Assembly (NCBI GenBank): GCA_963457535.1
Contig: OY734803.1
Span: 930,001 to 994,000, forward strand
Direction: 5' to 3'
Length of the DNA stretch: 64,000 bases
DNA from: JAHRAW01 sp028066695
Lineage (GTDB): Bacteria > Pseudomonadota > Gammaproteobacteria > Arenicellales > Poriferihabitantaceae
In this document: piece after piece, positions 7,697 to 15,684 of the stretch
Numbering within the stretch: position 1 is the stretch's first letter
How the letters are laid out: each line of letters opens with the position of its first letter
Program-made: the position numbers and the translations under genes
The notes under the pieces: generated by a model
What the model was told of the DNA's origin: nothing
The model's database searches: none
Seen by the model: only the letters and a program-made list of their open reading frames with translations

Positions 7697-7706
7697 ATGA
7701 TACCGC
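7697..7706 (-). promoter_or_regulatory. -10 element (GCGGTATCAT) giving a probably leaderless tpiA mRNA
   Basis: The minus strand reads GCGGTATCAT, then eight bases, then the ATG of tpiA. The identical ten-base core with identical spacing precedes parE (13620-13629). If TATCAT is the -10 box, transcription would start at or within a base or two of the start codon. Confidence 0.5.
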
Positions 7707-7764
7707 ATTCACGCGTTTCACGCGCGGATTTTCGCCGCGAACAGGGCGGTGCTTAAATTTTTGT

Positions 7765-8637
7765 TCATCGCGTTTCGCGCTGCAAATCTATTTCGGTCCA
7801 CAGCGGAAAGTGGTCGGAGCCGAGCGCGCTTTCGTCCGCGCGGCAGGCGGTGATGCGTTCGCGCAGCGAGGCGGCGGCGAAGCAGTAATCCAGGCGCGCC
7901 GGTTCGCCGTTGACGTCGCTGGTGAAGCCGGCTGCGATGTCGTTGCCGGCCGCGCACCAGGCGTCAACAAAGCCGCGCGGGTTTGTGATGCGCCCGCCGT
8001 AGTCGCTCAGCGGGCCGGCGATCAATTCGTATTCCTTGGAATCGGGCTGGAAGTTAAAGTCGCCGAGCAGCAGCGCGTCGGCGGCGACCACTTGCGCGTC
8101 CGCGTCCCAGCCGCCGCCCGGTTGCCGCAAATCGCCCGACAGCGGCGCGCCCTCCGAGGCCGCGCCCGCGGAAATCGCGAGCAGCGCCTCCACCTGCGGC
8201 AGGCGGGTGGCGGCCGAAAGGTGGGTCAGATGCACCGAATAAAAACGCAGCGCGCGCCCGCCGAAAACCGCGGTCGCCTCCAGCGCCGAGCGCTGAATGC
8301 TGAGCGGGCCGGTGCTGCCGTATTTCGGCAGCAAGTGGTGCCGCGAAGTCAGCAGCGGCTCGCGGCACAGCAGCATGTTGCCGAATTGCCGGCGCGCGCC
8401 GCGCGGGGCGTCGTCGCCGGCATGCAAATCCACGCCGGCGCCATACACCCAAAAATATTCCGGCAATAAATCGGCGAGCGCCTGCGCCTGGTCAACATTT
8501 CCGCTGCGCGGCCAAAACCGCTCCACTTCCTGCAGCGCGATCACATCGGCGCCGCCGAGCGCGCCGGCGATGCGCGGCAGATCCACCTTGCCGTCGCGGC
8601 CGGTGCCGTATTGGATGTTGTAGGTGACGAGTTTCAT
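7765..8637 (-). CDS. Endonuclease/exonuclease/phosphatase (EEP) family protein
   Basis: A 290-residue protein of the EEP superfamily, whose members cleave phosphodiesters (nucleases, sphingomyelinases, phosphatases) with a magnesium ion. The N-terminus MKLVTYNIQYGTGRDG holds the catalytic Asn, and Glu lies in VIALQEVERFW. YSVHLTHLS supplies the strand with the conserved His, LLGDFNFQPDS the Asp/Asn pair and SALGSDHFPLWTEI the terminal Asp-His dyad. No signal peptide is evident. Translation is assigned to ATG 8637, which begins directly with the first catalytic strand; upstream in-frame codons belong to the dxs-overlapping region and are not family-like. It lies 31 bases behind dxs and is probably co-transcribed. 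The specific substrate is unknown. Confidence 0.85.
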   Translation of the reverse strand: MKLVTYNIQYGTGRDGKVDLPRIAGALGGADVIALQEVERFWPRSGNVDQAQALADLLPEYFWVYGAGVDLHAGDDAPRGARRQFGNMLLCREPLLTSRHHLLPKYGSTGPLSIQRSALEATAVFGGRALRFYSVHLTHLSAATRLPQVEALLAISAGAASEGAPLSGDLRQPGGGWDADAQVVAADALLLGDFNFQPDSKEYELIAGPLSDYGGRITNPRGFVDAWCAAGNDIAAGFTSDVNGEPARLDYCFAAASLRERITACRADESALGSDHFPLWTEIDLQRETR

Positions 8638-8668
8638 CGGCGCCCGAACAAGCGGCGGGCGCGGCGCG

Positions 8669-10573
8669 TCACGATGCGCGGCGCGGCCGCATTTGCGAAA
8701 GTTTGCGCGCGATGGCGCGTTCAATGCCGCGCGCGTCCAGTCCGCAGGCGGCGCGCTGCTCGTCCTGCGCGCCGTGGGGAATGTGCTCGTCGGGCAGGCC
8801 GAGGTGCAGCATTTCCGCGGCAACGCCATGCGCGCGCAGCGCTTCGCTCACGCCCGAGCCGGCGCCGCCGGCGACCACATGTTCTTCCACGCTGACCAGC
8901 AAATCGTGCGTTGCGGCGAGTTCCAGAATCAACTCTTCGTCCAGCGGTTTGACGAAGCGCATGTTTGCCACGGTGGCGCCCAGTTTGCGCCCGACTTCCT
9001 CGGCCGCGGCGAGCGCCGCGCCGAAAGCGAGAATCGCCACGCCGCGCCCGGCGCGCCGCACTTCGCCCTTGCCGATCAGCAACGCGCGCATCTCGGCGCG
9101 CTCGGCGACGCCGGGTCCGCCGCCGCGCGGATAGCGCACGCTCGCCGGGCCCGGGTGGCGGTAGGCGGTGAACAGCATGTCGCGGCATTCGGCTTCGTCG
9201 GCCGGCGCCATCACCACCAGCCCGGGCACGCAGCGCAAATAGGCGTAGTCGTAACTGCCGGCATGCGTCTCGCCGTCCGCGCCGACCAGCCCGGCGCGGT
9301 CTATGGCGAAAGTCACATCCAGATTTTGAATCGCGATGTCGTGAATCATCTGGTCGTAGGCGCGCTGCAAAAAGGTGGAGTAGATCGCGACCACCGGCTT
9401 AAACCCCTCGGCGGCGAGGCCGGCGGCGAAAGTCAGCGAGTGCTGCTCGGCGATGCCGACGTCAAAATAGCGCTCCGGAAAATCCTGGGAAAACCTGACC
9501 AGCCCGGAGCCCTCGCGCATCGCCGGGGTAATCCCAACCAGTTTTTCGTCGCGCGCCGCCTGGTCGCACAACCAGTCGCCGAACACATGCGTGTAGGTGC
9601 GCGCGCCGCTTTTCTTTTCCAGTTTTCCGGTGCTCGGGTTGAACGGGGTCACGCCGTGGTAGACGCACGGGTCGCGCATCGCCGGCGTGAAGCCTTTTCC
9701 CTTTTGCGTGACCACATGCAAAAACCGCGGGCCGCTGAGGCCGCGCATGTTTTTCAGCGTCCGAATCAGCGCGTTGAGGTTGTGCCCGTCTATCGGGCCG
9801 ATGTAATAAAACCCGAGTTCTTCAAACAGCGTGCCGGGCATGACCATTCCCTTCATGTGCTCCTCCCAGCGGCGCGCCAGATTTTTCACCGGCGGTGGCA
9901 AGGTGCTGAGCACGGTCTTGCTGCCCTCGCGCACGCTGGTGTAGGCGCGCCCGGAAAGAATGCGCGCGAGGTAGTTGGAGATCGCGCCGACATTGCGCGA
10001 GATGGACATCTCGTTGTCGTTCAGCACCACCAGCAAATTGGCGTCCAGATCGCCGGCGTTGTTCAGCGCTTCATAGGCGATGCCGCCGGTCAGCGCGCCG
10101 TCGCCGATGACCGCGACCACTTCGTTGCCGGCGCCGTCCAAACGCGCCGCGACCGCCATGCCGAGCGCGGCGCTCAGCGAAGTGCTGGCGTGCCCGGCGC
10201 CGAAGGCGTCAAATTCGCTTTCGCTGCGCTTGAGGAAGCCGGACAGGCCGCCGCTTTGGCGGATGGTGTGAAACCGCCCGCGCCGGCCGGTCAGGAGTTT
10301 GTGCGGGTAGGCCTGGTGGCCGATGTCCCACACCAGCCGGTCGCGCGGCGTGTCAAACACATAGTGCAGCGCCAGCGTCAATTCCACCGCGCCGAGGCCC
10401 GGCGCGAGGTGGCCGCCGGTGCGCGAAGTCACCTCTATCAAGAACCGCCGGATCTCATCGGCGAGTTCCGGCAGTTGCTTTTTCTCAAGGCGGCGCAGGT
10501 CGTCCGGGCTGTCTATGGCGAACAGCAGCGGATAGGAATTTGTTGCGTCGGTTTTGTCGGGCGTTTCGGTCAT
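8669..10573 (-). CDS. dxs: 1-Deoxy-D-xylulose-5-phosphate synthase
   Basis: The first enzyme of the MEP isoprenoid pathway, condensing pyruvate and glyceraldehyde 3-phosphate with thiamine diphosphate. The protein is about 634 residues (E. coli 620). Motifs include LVWDIGHQAYPHKLLTGR, the thiamine-diphosphate motif VAVIGDGALTGG..NNAG..NDNEMSIS, the transketolase-like central block (DVGIAEQHSLTFAAGLA, about 420-436) and the C-terminal swivel domain. ATG 10573 (MTETPDKTDATNSYPLL) is preferred; an ATG at 10600 would add nine residues. Neither has a clear Shine-Dalgarno. It sits behind xseB and ispA in the usual cluster, supplying C5 units to the neighbouring prenyl synthase. Confidence 0.96.
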   Translation of the reverse strand: MTETPDKTDATNSYPLLFAIDSPDDLRRLEKKQLPELADEIRRFLIEVTSRTGGHLAPGLGAVELTLALHYVFDTPRDRLVWDIGHQAYPHKLLTGRRGRFHTIRQSGGLSGFLKRSESEFDAFGAGHASTSLSAALGMAVAARLDGAGNEVVAVIGDGALTGGIAYEALNNAGDLDANLLVVLNDNEMSISRNVGAISNYLARILSGRAYTSVREGSKTVLSTLPPPVKNLARRWEEHMKGMVMPGTLFEELGFYYIGPIDGHNLNALIRTLKNMRGLSGPRFLHVVTQKGKGFTPAMRDPCVYHGVTPFNPSTGKLEKKSGARTYTHVFGDWLCDQAARDEKLVGITPAMREGSGLVRFSQDFPERYFDVGIAEQHSLTFAAGLAAEGFKPVVAIYSTFLQRAYDQMIHDIAIQNLDVTFAIDRAGLVGADGETHAGSYDYAYLRCVPGLVVMAPADEAECRDMLFTAYRHPGPASVRYPRGGGPGVAERAEMRALLIGKGEVRRAGRGVAILAFGAALAAAEEVGRKLGATVANMRFVKPLDEELILELAATHDLLVSVEEHVVAGGAGSGVSEALRAHGVAAEMLHLGLPDEHIPHGAQDEQRAACGLDARGIERAIARKLSQMRPRRAS

Positions 10574-10600
10574 TGCGGGAAAGGGGACGGGAGCGCGCAT

Positions 10601-10692
10601 TCAATGCGCATTAATATGTCGCGGTGATGCCGCCGGCGCGGGGCGGAACGGACAATCATAACGGCGCGCAATCATAACGGCAAGGGGGCGCA
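10601..10692. repeat. ispA-dxs spacer with a 13-base direct repeat
   Basis: CAATCATAACGGC occurs at 10653-10665 and again at 10669-10681 (16-base period) in the 92-base gap between ispA and dxs. The gap is unusually long for this otherwise compact cluster. No promoter was recognised with confidence; the repeat could be a protein-binding site. Confidence 0.5.
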
Positions 10693-11622
10693 TCAAGACT
10701 CCCGCTCCACCGCGAACCGCGCCAATTGCATCAGGAACCCGGCATTATCGCTCAGCGACTCGGCCTCGCGCAGCGCGCGCCGGCATTGTTCGCGCGCCGC
10801 GGCGCGCGCCTCCTCCACGCCGAGCGCGGACGCGTAGGTGGTTTTTTGCATGCGCAGGTCGCCGCCGCCGCGTTTGCCGGCGGTATCCACCGACGCGGTC
10901 ACATCCAAAACATCGTCGGCGATTTGAAAGGCCAGCCCGACGCATTCGGCGTAGCGCTCCACGCGTGCGAGAAACGGCTTGCCGCCGGCGCGCGCCGCGG
11001 CGAGCGCGCCGAGTTGCGCCGCGGCGGTGATCAGCGCGCCGGTTTTCGCGCGGTGAATGCGCGCGAGTTGCTCCATTTCGCCGCGCTCTTCTTCGCGCGC
11101 CATGCCGCGCAGGCCGCCGTTTGCCGCCGCGATGTCCAGCATCTGTCCGCCGGCCATGCCGCGCGCGCCGGCCGCGCCGCCGAGCGCGCGCAGCATGCGC
11201 AGCCGCCGCGCCGGCGGCAATGACGGCTCGGCCGCGAGCACTTCAAACGCGCGTGTTTGCAGCGCGTCTCCGGCAAGGATTGCGGTTGCCTGGTCGTAGG
11301 CGATGTGGCAGGACGGGCGGCCGCGGCGGACATCGTCGTCATCCATCGCCGGCAAATCGTCGTGCACCAGCGAATAGGCGTGCACCATCTCCACCGCCGC
11401 GGCCGGCGCGTCCAAACAGCCCGGGCAATCCGGCGGCGCGCCGGCGGCCTCGCCGCAGGCGTATACCAGCATCGCGCGAAATCTTTTGCCGCCGTTTAAG
11501 CAGGCGTATTCCATCGCCTCGCGCAGCCGCTCCGGCGCCTCGCCGCGCCGCGGCAGGCGTTCGGCCAATGCGCGTTCGGCGCGCGCGCGGTAATTTTCCC
11601 GGGCGGCCTGAAACGAGGTCAA
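10693..11622 (-). CDS. ispA: Polyprenyl (farnesyl/geranyl) diphosphate synthase
   Basis: A 309-residue all-helical trans-prenyltransferase that adds isopentenyl diphosphate to allylic diphosphates in the cytosol. The first aspartate-rich motif is DDLPAMDDDD (88-97) followed by RRGRPSCH. The second is FQIADDVLD (232-240), and GGKRFRAML (44-52) binds diphosphate. The two-residue insertion in the first Asp-rich motif (DDxxxxD) is that of bacterial farnesyl-type synthases. It lies between xseB and dxs on the same strand, the classical xseB-ispA-dxs arrangement of Proteobacteria. Chain length cannot be proven from the sequence alone. Confidence 0.94.
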   Translation of the reverse strand: MTSFQAARENYRARAERALAERLPRRGEAPERLREAMEYACLNGGKRFRAMLVYACGEAAGAPPDCPGCLDAPAAAVEMVHAYSLVHDDLPAMDDDDVRRGRPSCHIAYDQATAILAGDALQTRAFEVLAAEPSLPPARRLRMLRALGGAAGARGMAGGQMLDIAAANGGLRGMAREEERGEMEQLARIHRAKTGALITAAAQLGALAAARAGGKPFLARVERYAECVGLAFQIADDVLDVTASVDTAGKRGGGDLRMQKTTYASALGVEEARAAAREQCRRALREAESLSDNAGFLMQLARFAVERES

Positions 11623-11643
11623 CTCGCCGTCCCGCGCGTCATC

Positions 11644-11907
11644 TCATTCCTCATATTCGTCTTCCTCCTCTTCTTCTTCCATCGCCTGCAGCGCGTAGCC
11701 GCCGTGTTTCTTCACGAGTTTGTCCACGCGCTGCTGCGCCGATTCCAAACTCTTGCGGCACTGCTCGGCCAACTGCATGCCGCGCTCAAAATCCTTCATC
11801 GCCTGCTCCAACGGCTGCTCGCCCTGCTCCATGCGCCGCACGATCTTTTCCAATTCGGCGAGGGATTTTTCAAAGTCAATCTGTTTGGCGGGCGTTTTTG
11901 CGGGCAT
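11644..11907 (-). CDS. xseB: Exodeoxyribonuclease VII small subunit
   Basis: An 87-residue helical protein that assembles in several copies on XseA to degrade single-stranded DNA bidirectionally. The diagnostic core runs DFEKSLAELEKIVRRMEQGE, then LEQAMKDFERGMQLAEQCRK..L..A...V. The C-terminus is unusually acidic, with a run of glutamates (EEEEEEDEYEE). The next gene, ispA, begins 21 bases after its stop. The large subunit is not in the window. The first residues MPAKTPAKQ precede the conserved helix directly, supporting ATG 11907. Confidence 0.94.
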   Translation of the reverse strand: MPAKTPAKQIDFEKSLAELEKIVRRMEQGEQPLEQAMKDFERGMQLAEQCRKSLESAQQRVDKLVKKHGGYALQAMEEEEEEDEYEE

Positions 11908-11939
11908 GGCGGCGGGGTTGGGTGGCGGGCGGGGCGGTT

Positions 11940-11947
11940 ATGGTAGC
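11940..11947 (-). promoter_or_regulatory. Possible extended -10 (TGCTACCAT) before xseB
   Basis: On the minus strand TTTTGCTACCAT ends 32 bases before the xseB ATG. It matches the TTTGCTANNAT pattern seen before P1, P3 and P5 of the dockerin array. No convincing -35 is present. Tentative. Confidence 0.35.
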
Positions 11948-11955
11948 AAAAGCCG

Positions 11956-13290
11956 TCAGTCCGTGATGCTACCGATGCGCTCATGCAAATCTTCCGGCGC
12001 GAGGAACACGAAAGCGCGCCCGCGTTTTGCCGGCGACAACAGGCCGTGTTTGGCGAGTTTCTGTAAATCGTTACGCGCAGTCTGCGGGACGATTCGGTGC
12101 GAGCGGCGGTGGCTGTTGACGGTGTATTCATGGCCGAGGTGCGCGAGCGCGTGCGTCAGCAGCGCGATTTGGCGGTGGTTTAATCCACCCGCTGCCGAGG
12201 AGATTTTCTCCAGTTGCTTTTCCGCTCTGCGTTTCTCAGCGGCTTTGAGTGCGAGGTATTCATGCAGCGTCGCAATCGCGTGCGTGATGATGCCGAGTTG
12301 ATGCAGGATGAAATACGTCACATCGTTGCCGTCAGTCTCGGTGTGCAGGTAGGCACGCACATACTTCGCTGGCGCTTTTTTCAGCAAACTGGAAATAGAC
12401 ACGTATTCCATCAGCCAGTAGTTTGCACGCGCCATACTCCAGTAGAACAATGCGCGCGCGGTGCGGCCGTTGCCGTCTACGAACGGGTGGTCGTAGCCGA
12501 TCATGAAGTGCAGCAAGATCGCGCGCACCACCGGATGCACGAAAGCGCCGCCGTCCGCTTTGCCGTTGGCAAAATTGCACAGCAGTTTTAATCGCCGCGG
12601 CAACGAAGCGGCGGGCGGCGGCTGGTGCAGCTTGCGCGCGCTCCTGTGGTCGACGACATGAATCTTCTCGTCGTCGCGCCGGAAGCGGCCGGCCGCGCTT
12701 GGGTCTTCCAGCGTGTCCTGCGACACCATGCGATGCAGTTCAAAAACCAGGTCCGGCGTCAGTTTACTGTGGCGCAAATTGCGAATCTCTTCCATCGCGC
12801 GAAAGTTGTTCATGATCATCCGCTCCGAATGGTCGCGCGGACGGCGGCCGCTGCGCAACATCGCCCTCGCTTCGCGGCCGGTGGTGGCGGCGCCTTCCAG
12901 TTGGCTGGAAGTGATCGCCTCCTCAATCAACGAATTGACCAGATAGCGCTTGCGGTTTTCGCCCGAGGCGACCGGCTCATCCATGCGCACATTGCCGGAC
13001 GCGCGCTGGTCGATGTCGTGCAGTAAGCGCAGTGCCGGGTCGGGCGTGCAAAACGTCATGCGCCGGTTCTGCTTGTCGCGAAAGGGCAGTTCCTTGTACA
13101 TGCCTCCCCGCGCGAGTTTTAACAATCCCCACCAAGCCTTGTGCGACAAACCGTCGGGCAACGGCCGACGACGCAACTCGTCCCAGTGCAGATAGCGACC
13201 GCCGGCCAATGGGCCGGTCTCCTCCCACTTGTCCCCGGGGATTTTAAGGACGCATTCCCCAAGGGGCGGAGGCGGCATCGGAATTTTCAT
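11956..13290 (-). CDS. Fic-domain protein (AMPylation-type) with N-terminal inhibitory helix and C-terminal winged helix
   Basis: A 444-residue Fic protein. The catalytic loop HPFVDGNGRTAR (268-279) has all residues needed to transfer AMP from ATP to a hydroxyl side chain. The N-terminal inhibitory helix motif [S/T]xxxE[G/N] is present as SSQLEG (128-133), so the enzyme is predicted to be class II, autoinhibited by Glu132. The N-terminal Fic_N-like block (SLIEEAITSSQLEGA..EARAML) and the C-terminal helix-turn-helix-like region (about 370-425: NHRQIALLTHAL..TVNSHRRSHRIVPQTARNDLQKLAKHGLL) are typical of stand-alone bacterial Fic regulators. Targets are unknown. The divergent region towards parE contains duplicated AT-rich palindromes that the C-terminal domain might bind. 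Confidence 0.92.
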   Translation of the reverse strand: MKIPMPPPPLGECVLKIPGDKWEETGPLAGGRYLHWDELRRRPLPDGLSHKAWWGLLKLARGGMYKELPFRDKQNRRMTFCTPDPALRLLHDIDQRASGNVRMDEPVASGENRKRYLVNSLIEEAITSSQLEGAATTGREARAMLRSGRRPRDHSERMIMNNFRAMEEIRNLRHSKLTPDLVFELHRMVSQDTLEDPSAAGRFRRDDEKIHVVDHRSARKLHQPPPAASLPRRLKLLCNFANGKADGGAFVHPVVRAILLHFMIGYDHPFVDGNGRTARALFYWSMARANYWLMEYVSISSLLKKAPAKYVRAYLHTETDGNDVTYFILHQLGIITHAIATLHEYLALKAAEKRRAEKQLEKISSAAGGLNHRQIALLTHALAHLGHEYTVNSHRRSHRIVPQTARNDLQKLAKHGLLSPAKRGRAFVFLAPEDLHERIGSITD

Positions 13291-13382
13291 CGGCGGATTT
13301 GCGAAATGGATGTGAGAATAGGGATTGCGGCGCGCGACACTAAGTCAATTGCTGCCCATTGCGGCAAGAATAGCAGTTAATT

Positions 13383-13463
13383 TGCGCGAACTGCTAATTT
13401 ACTGCTAATTACTGCTAATTTAGCAGTTAAAGTGCGCGAATGGCGCAATATTGCTCACTTTTT
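13383..13463. repeat. Tandem duplication between fic and parE, copy 1
   Basis: An 81-base unit, practically identical to 13481-13561 (period 98). Inside are three copies of ACTGCTAATT, an inverted TTAGCAGT that makes ACTGCTAATTTAGCAGT a near-palindrome, and the perfect palindrome GCAATATTGC. A partial element (TAGCAGTTAA) already occurs at 13371-13380. Confidence 0.85.
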
Positions 13464-13480
13464 TCGGCATATTGGAAATG

Positions 13481-13561
13481 TGCGCGAACTGCTAATTTAC
13501 TGCTAATTACTGCTAATTTAGCAGTTAAAGTGCGCGAATGGCGCAATATTGCTCACTTTTT
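13481..13561. repeat. Tandem duplication between fic and parE, copy 2
   Basis: Second copy of the 81-base unit at 13383-13463, separated from it by 17 bases of unrelated sequence. It is AT-rich against a strongly GC-rich background and lies between the divergent fic and parE starts. It is not transcribed as an obvious gene; the in-frame ATGs inside it do not belong to parE. Confidence 0.85.
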
Positions 13562-13619
13562 CCGGATCATCTGCGATGTGCACCCGCGCCGCATTCGGCG
13601 CGCAAATCCTCCGCGTATT

Positions 13620-13629
13620 GCGGTATCAT
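13620..13629 (+). promoter_or_regulatory. -10 element (GCGGTATCAT) giving a probably leaderless parE mRNA
   Basis: GCGGTATCAT is followed by eight bases and the parE ATG, exactly as in front of tpiA on the other strand. If TATCAT is the -10 box the transcript starts at about the initiation codon. Confidence 0.5.
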
Positions 13630-13637
13630 CGCCCGCC

Positions 13638-15521
13638 ATGCCCGCCCGCTACGATGCTTCCGCGATTGAGGTCCTCACCGGTTTGGAGCCGGTGCGCAAG
13701 CGGCCGGGGATGTATACCAACACCGACCGACCGAATCACCTCGCGCACGAGGTCATTGACAACAGCGTGGACGAGGCGCTCGCCGGGCACGCGACTTCCA
13801 TTGAGGTCTGCCTGCATGCGGACGGCTCGCTGAGCGTCGCTGACAACGGGCGCGGCATGCCGGTGGACATGCATAAAAACGAAAAGATGAGCGGCGCGGA
13901 AGTCATCCTCACGCGGCTGCATGCCGGCGCGAAATTCTCCGACAAAAGTTACCGCTTCTCCGGCGGGCTGCACGGCGTTGGCGTGTCGGTGGTCAACGCA
14001 TTGTCCACGCGGCTGGTCGCGGAGATTAACCGCGACGGAAAAAGTTGGAAGATCTCCTTTAGCGGCGGCGAGCCGGATTCCAAACTGCGCGCGACCGGCC
14101 CGGCCGCAAAAAGAAAAACCGGCACCAAAATCCGCTTCTTGCCGGACCCGCAATATTTTGATTCGCCGCTGTTTCATGTCGGCCGGCTGCGCGACACCTT
14201 GCGCGCCAAGGCGGTGCTGTGCCCGGGGCTGCGCGTTTCTTTTGAAGACGAAAAAGATCCCAAGAACAGCAAAAAGTGGCGGTACGAAGGCGGCCTGCGC
14301 GACTACCTCGGCGCGGCGCTCGGGCGCGGCGCATTGCCGGCGGCGCCGGTCACCGGCGAACACCGCACCGAAGACGGCGAAGTGGAATGGGCGGCCGCGT
14401 GGAGCGACGACGGCGACACCCTCGCCGAGAGTTATGTCAATTTGATTCCGACTCCGCAGGGCGGCACCCACCTCAGCGGGTTTCGCGGCGGCCTGACCGA
14501 GGCGCTGCGCGAGTTCTGCGAGTTCCGCGACTTGCTGCCGCGCGGCGTCAAACTCGCGCCCGAGGATGTCTGGGCGTTTTGCGCTTATGTGCTGTCGGTG
14601 CGCATTCGCCATCCGCAGTTCAGCGGGCAGGCGAAAGAGCGGCTGTCGTCGCAGCAGACCGCGCCGTTCGTGCAGGGCGCGGTCAAGGACGCGTTCAGTT
14701 TGTGGCTGAGCCAGCATATCGCCGACGCCGAAAAAATCGCGCGCCTCGCGATTGAAAACGCGCAGCGGCGGCTGCGCGCCGGCAAGCAGGTCAAGCGCAA
14801 AAAAATCAGCGGCGGCCCCGCGCTGCCGGGCAAACTCGCCGACTGCACCAGCGACGACCGCGAGAACACCGAGTTGTTTTTGGTGGAGGGCGATTCCGCC
14901 GGCGGCTCGGCGAAACAGGCGCGCGACCGCGTCTACCAGGCGATCATGCCGCTGCGCGGAAAAATCCTTAACACCTGGGAAGTTGACCCGGCCGAAGTTT
15001 TGTCATCGCAGGAAGTGCACGACATCGCGGTCGCGCTCGGCGTGGATCCCGGCGCCGCCGACATGTCCGGGCTGCGCTACGGGCGGGTGTGCATTCTCGC
15101 CGACGCCGATTCCGACGGCGCGCACATCGCCACGCTTTTGTGCGCGCTTTTTCTGAAGCACTTTCCGCAACTGGTCGCCGACGGCCGCGTGTGCGTGGCC
15201 ATGCCGCCGCTCTACCGCGTGGATGTCGCCAAGCATGTTTTTTACGCGCTCAACGACGCCGAGCGCGAAAAAATTCTGGCGCACATTGAAAAGGAAAAGA
15301 TCCGCGGAAAAGTCAATGTGCAGCGTTTCAAGGGGCTCGGCGAAATGAACCCGCTGCAGTTGCGCGAGACCACGATGAATCCGGAGACGCGCCGCCTGGT
15401 GCAACTGCAGGACACCAATCGCAAAAAAACGCAGGAAGTCATGAGCATGATGCTCTCCAAAAAACGCGCGCCCGACCGCAAAGCCTGGCTCGGGCGGCGC
15501 GGCGGCGAGGTGGAAGTTTGA
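13638..15521 (+). CDS. parE: DNA topoisomerase IV subunit B
   Basis: A 627-residue ATPase subunit of topoisomerase IV, which with ParC decatenates daughter chromosomes. Motifs in order: GLEPVRKRPGMYT (N-terminus), the GHKL ATP site DNSVDEALAG and DNGRGMPVD, SGGLHGVGVSVVNALS, then the TOPRIM block ELFLVEGDSAGGSAKQARD, PLRGKILNTWEV and ADADSDGAHI, and the C-terminal QRFKGLGEMNPLQL. Length and the EGDSAGGSAKQARDRVYQAI variant fit ParE rather than GyrB (about 800 residues). The start is set at ATG 13638 (MPARYDASAIEVL); the frame is open further upstream through the tandem repeat, but that part is not family sequence. Confidence 0.96.
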   Translation: MPARYDASAIEVLTGLEPVRKRPGMYTNTDRPNHLAHEVIDNSVDEALAGHATSIEVCLHADGSLSVADNGRGMPVDMHKNEKMSGAEVILTRLHAGAKFSDKSYRFSGGLHGVGVSVVNALSTRLVAEINRDGKSWKISFSGGEPDSKLRATGPAAKRKTGTKIRFLPDPQYFDSPLFHVGRLRDTLRAKAVLCPGLRVSFEDEKDPKNSKKWRYEGGLRDYLGAALGRGALPAAPVTGEHRTEDGEVEWAAAWSDDGDTLAESYVNLIPTPQGGTHLSGFRGGLTEALREFCEFRDLLPRGVKLAPEDVWAFCAYVLSVRIRHPQFSGQAKERLSSQQTAPFVQGAVKDAFSLWLSQHIADAEKIARLAIENAQRRLRAGKQVKRKKISGGPALPGKLADCTSDDRENTELFLVEGDSAGGSAKQARDRVYQAIMPLRGKILNTWEVDPAEVLSSQEVHDIAVALGVDPGAADMSGLRYGRVCILADADSDGAHIATLLCALFLKHFPQLVADGRVCVAMPPLYRVDVAKHVFYALNDAEREKILAHIEKEKIRGKVNVQRFKGLGEMNPLQLRETTMNPETRRLVQLQDTNRKKTQEVMSMMLSKKRAPDRKAWLGRRGGEVEV

Positions 15522-15577
15522 ACATTAACTGTGCGGCGGCGCGCGCGGACGCTTACAATTGCGCGCGGCAAAACCGG

Positions 15578-15650
15578 GGGCCTGTAGCTCAGCGGTCAGA
15601 GCAGCGGACTCATAATCCGTCGGTCGCAGGTTCAAATCCTGCCGGGCCCA
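15578..15650 (+). tRNA. tRNA-Ile (anticodon CAT, presumably lysidine-modified)
   Basis: A 73-nucleotide cloverleaf: acceptor GGGCCTG/CGGGCCC, D-arm AGCTCAGCGGTCAGAGC, anticodon loop CTCATAA, T-loop GTTCAAATC, discriminator A. The anticodon CAT would read as Met, but the body (GCAG..GACTCATAATC..GGTCGCAGGTTCAA) resembles bacterial tRNA-Ile2, in which C34 becomes lysidine. The 3' CCA is not encoded (ACCCCC follows). Elongator tRNA-Met is the alternative. Confidence 0.85.
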
Positions 15651-15684
15651 CCCCCTTCTCCCCGCGCCCCTCTTATTACATGCC

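Noticed and set aside
7689..7721. Longer TPI form starting at ATG 7721
   Set aside because: The extra residues precede the conserved RRSLIAGNWKMNG start and would span the -10-like TATCAT.
8638..8829. N-terminal extension of the EEP-family protein into dxs
   Set aside because: The 64 residues overlap the dxs 3' end in another frame and have no family resemblance; the catalytic strand begins exactly at ATG 8637.
13383..13561. CRISPR-like array between fic and parE
   Set aside because: There are only two copies, the 81-base unit is too long, no unique spacers of regular length are present, and no cas genes are nearby.
13440..13637. Upstream extension of parE from ATG 13440 through the tandem repeat
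   Set aside because: The 66 extra residues are encoded by duplicated AT-rich non-coding-looking DNA and are absent from ParE proteins; MPARYD at 13638 is the family start.
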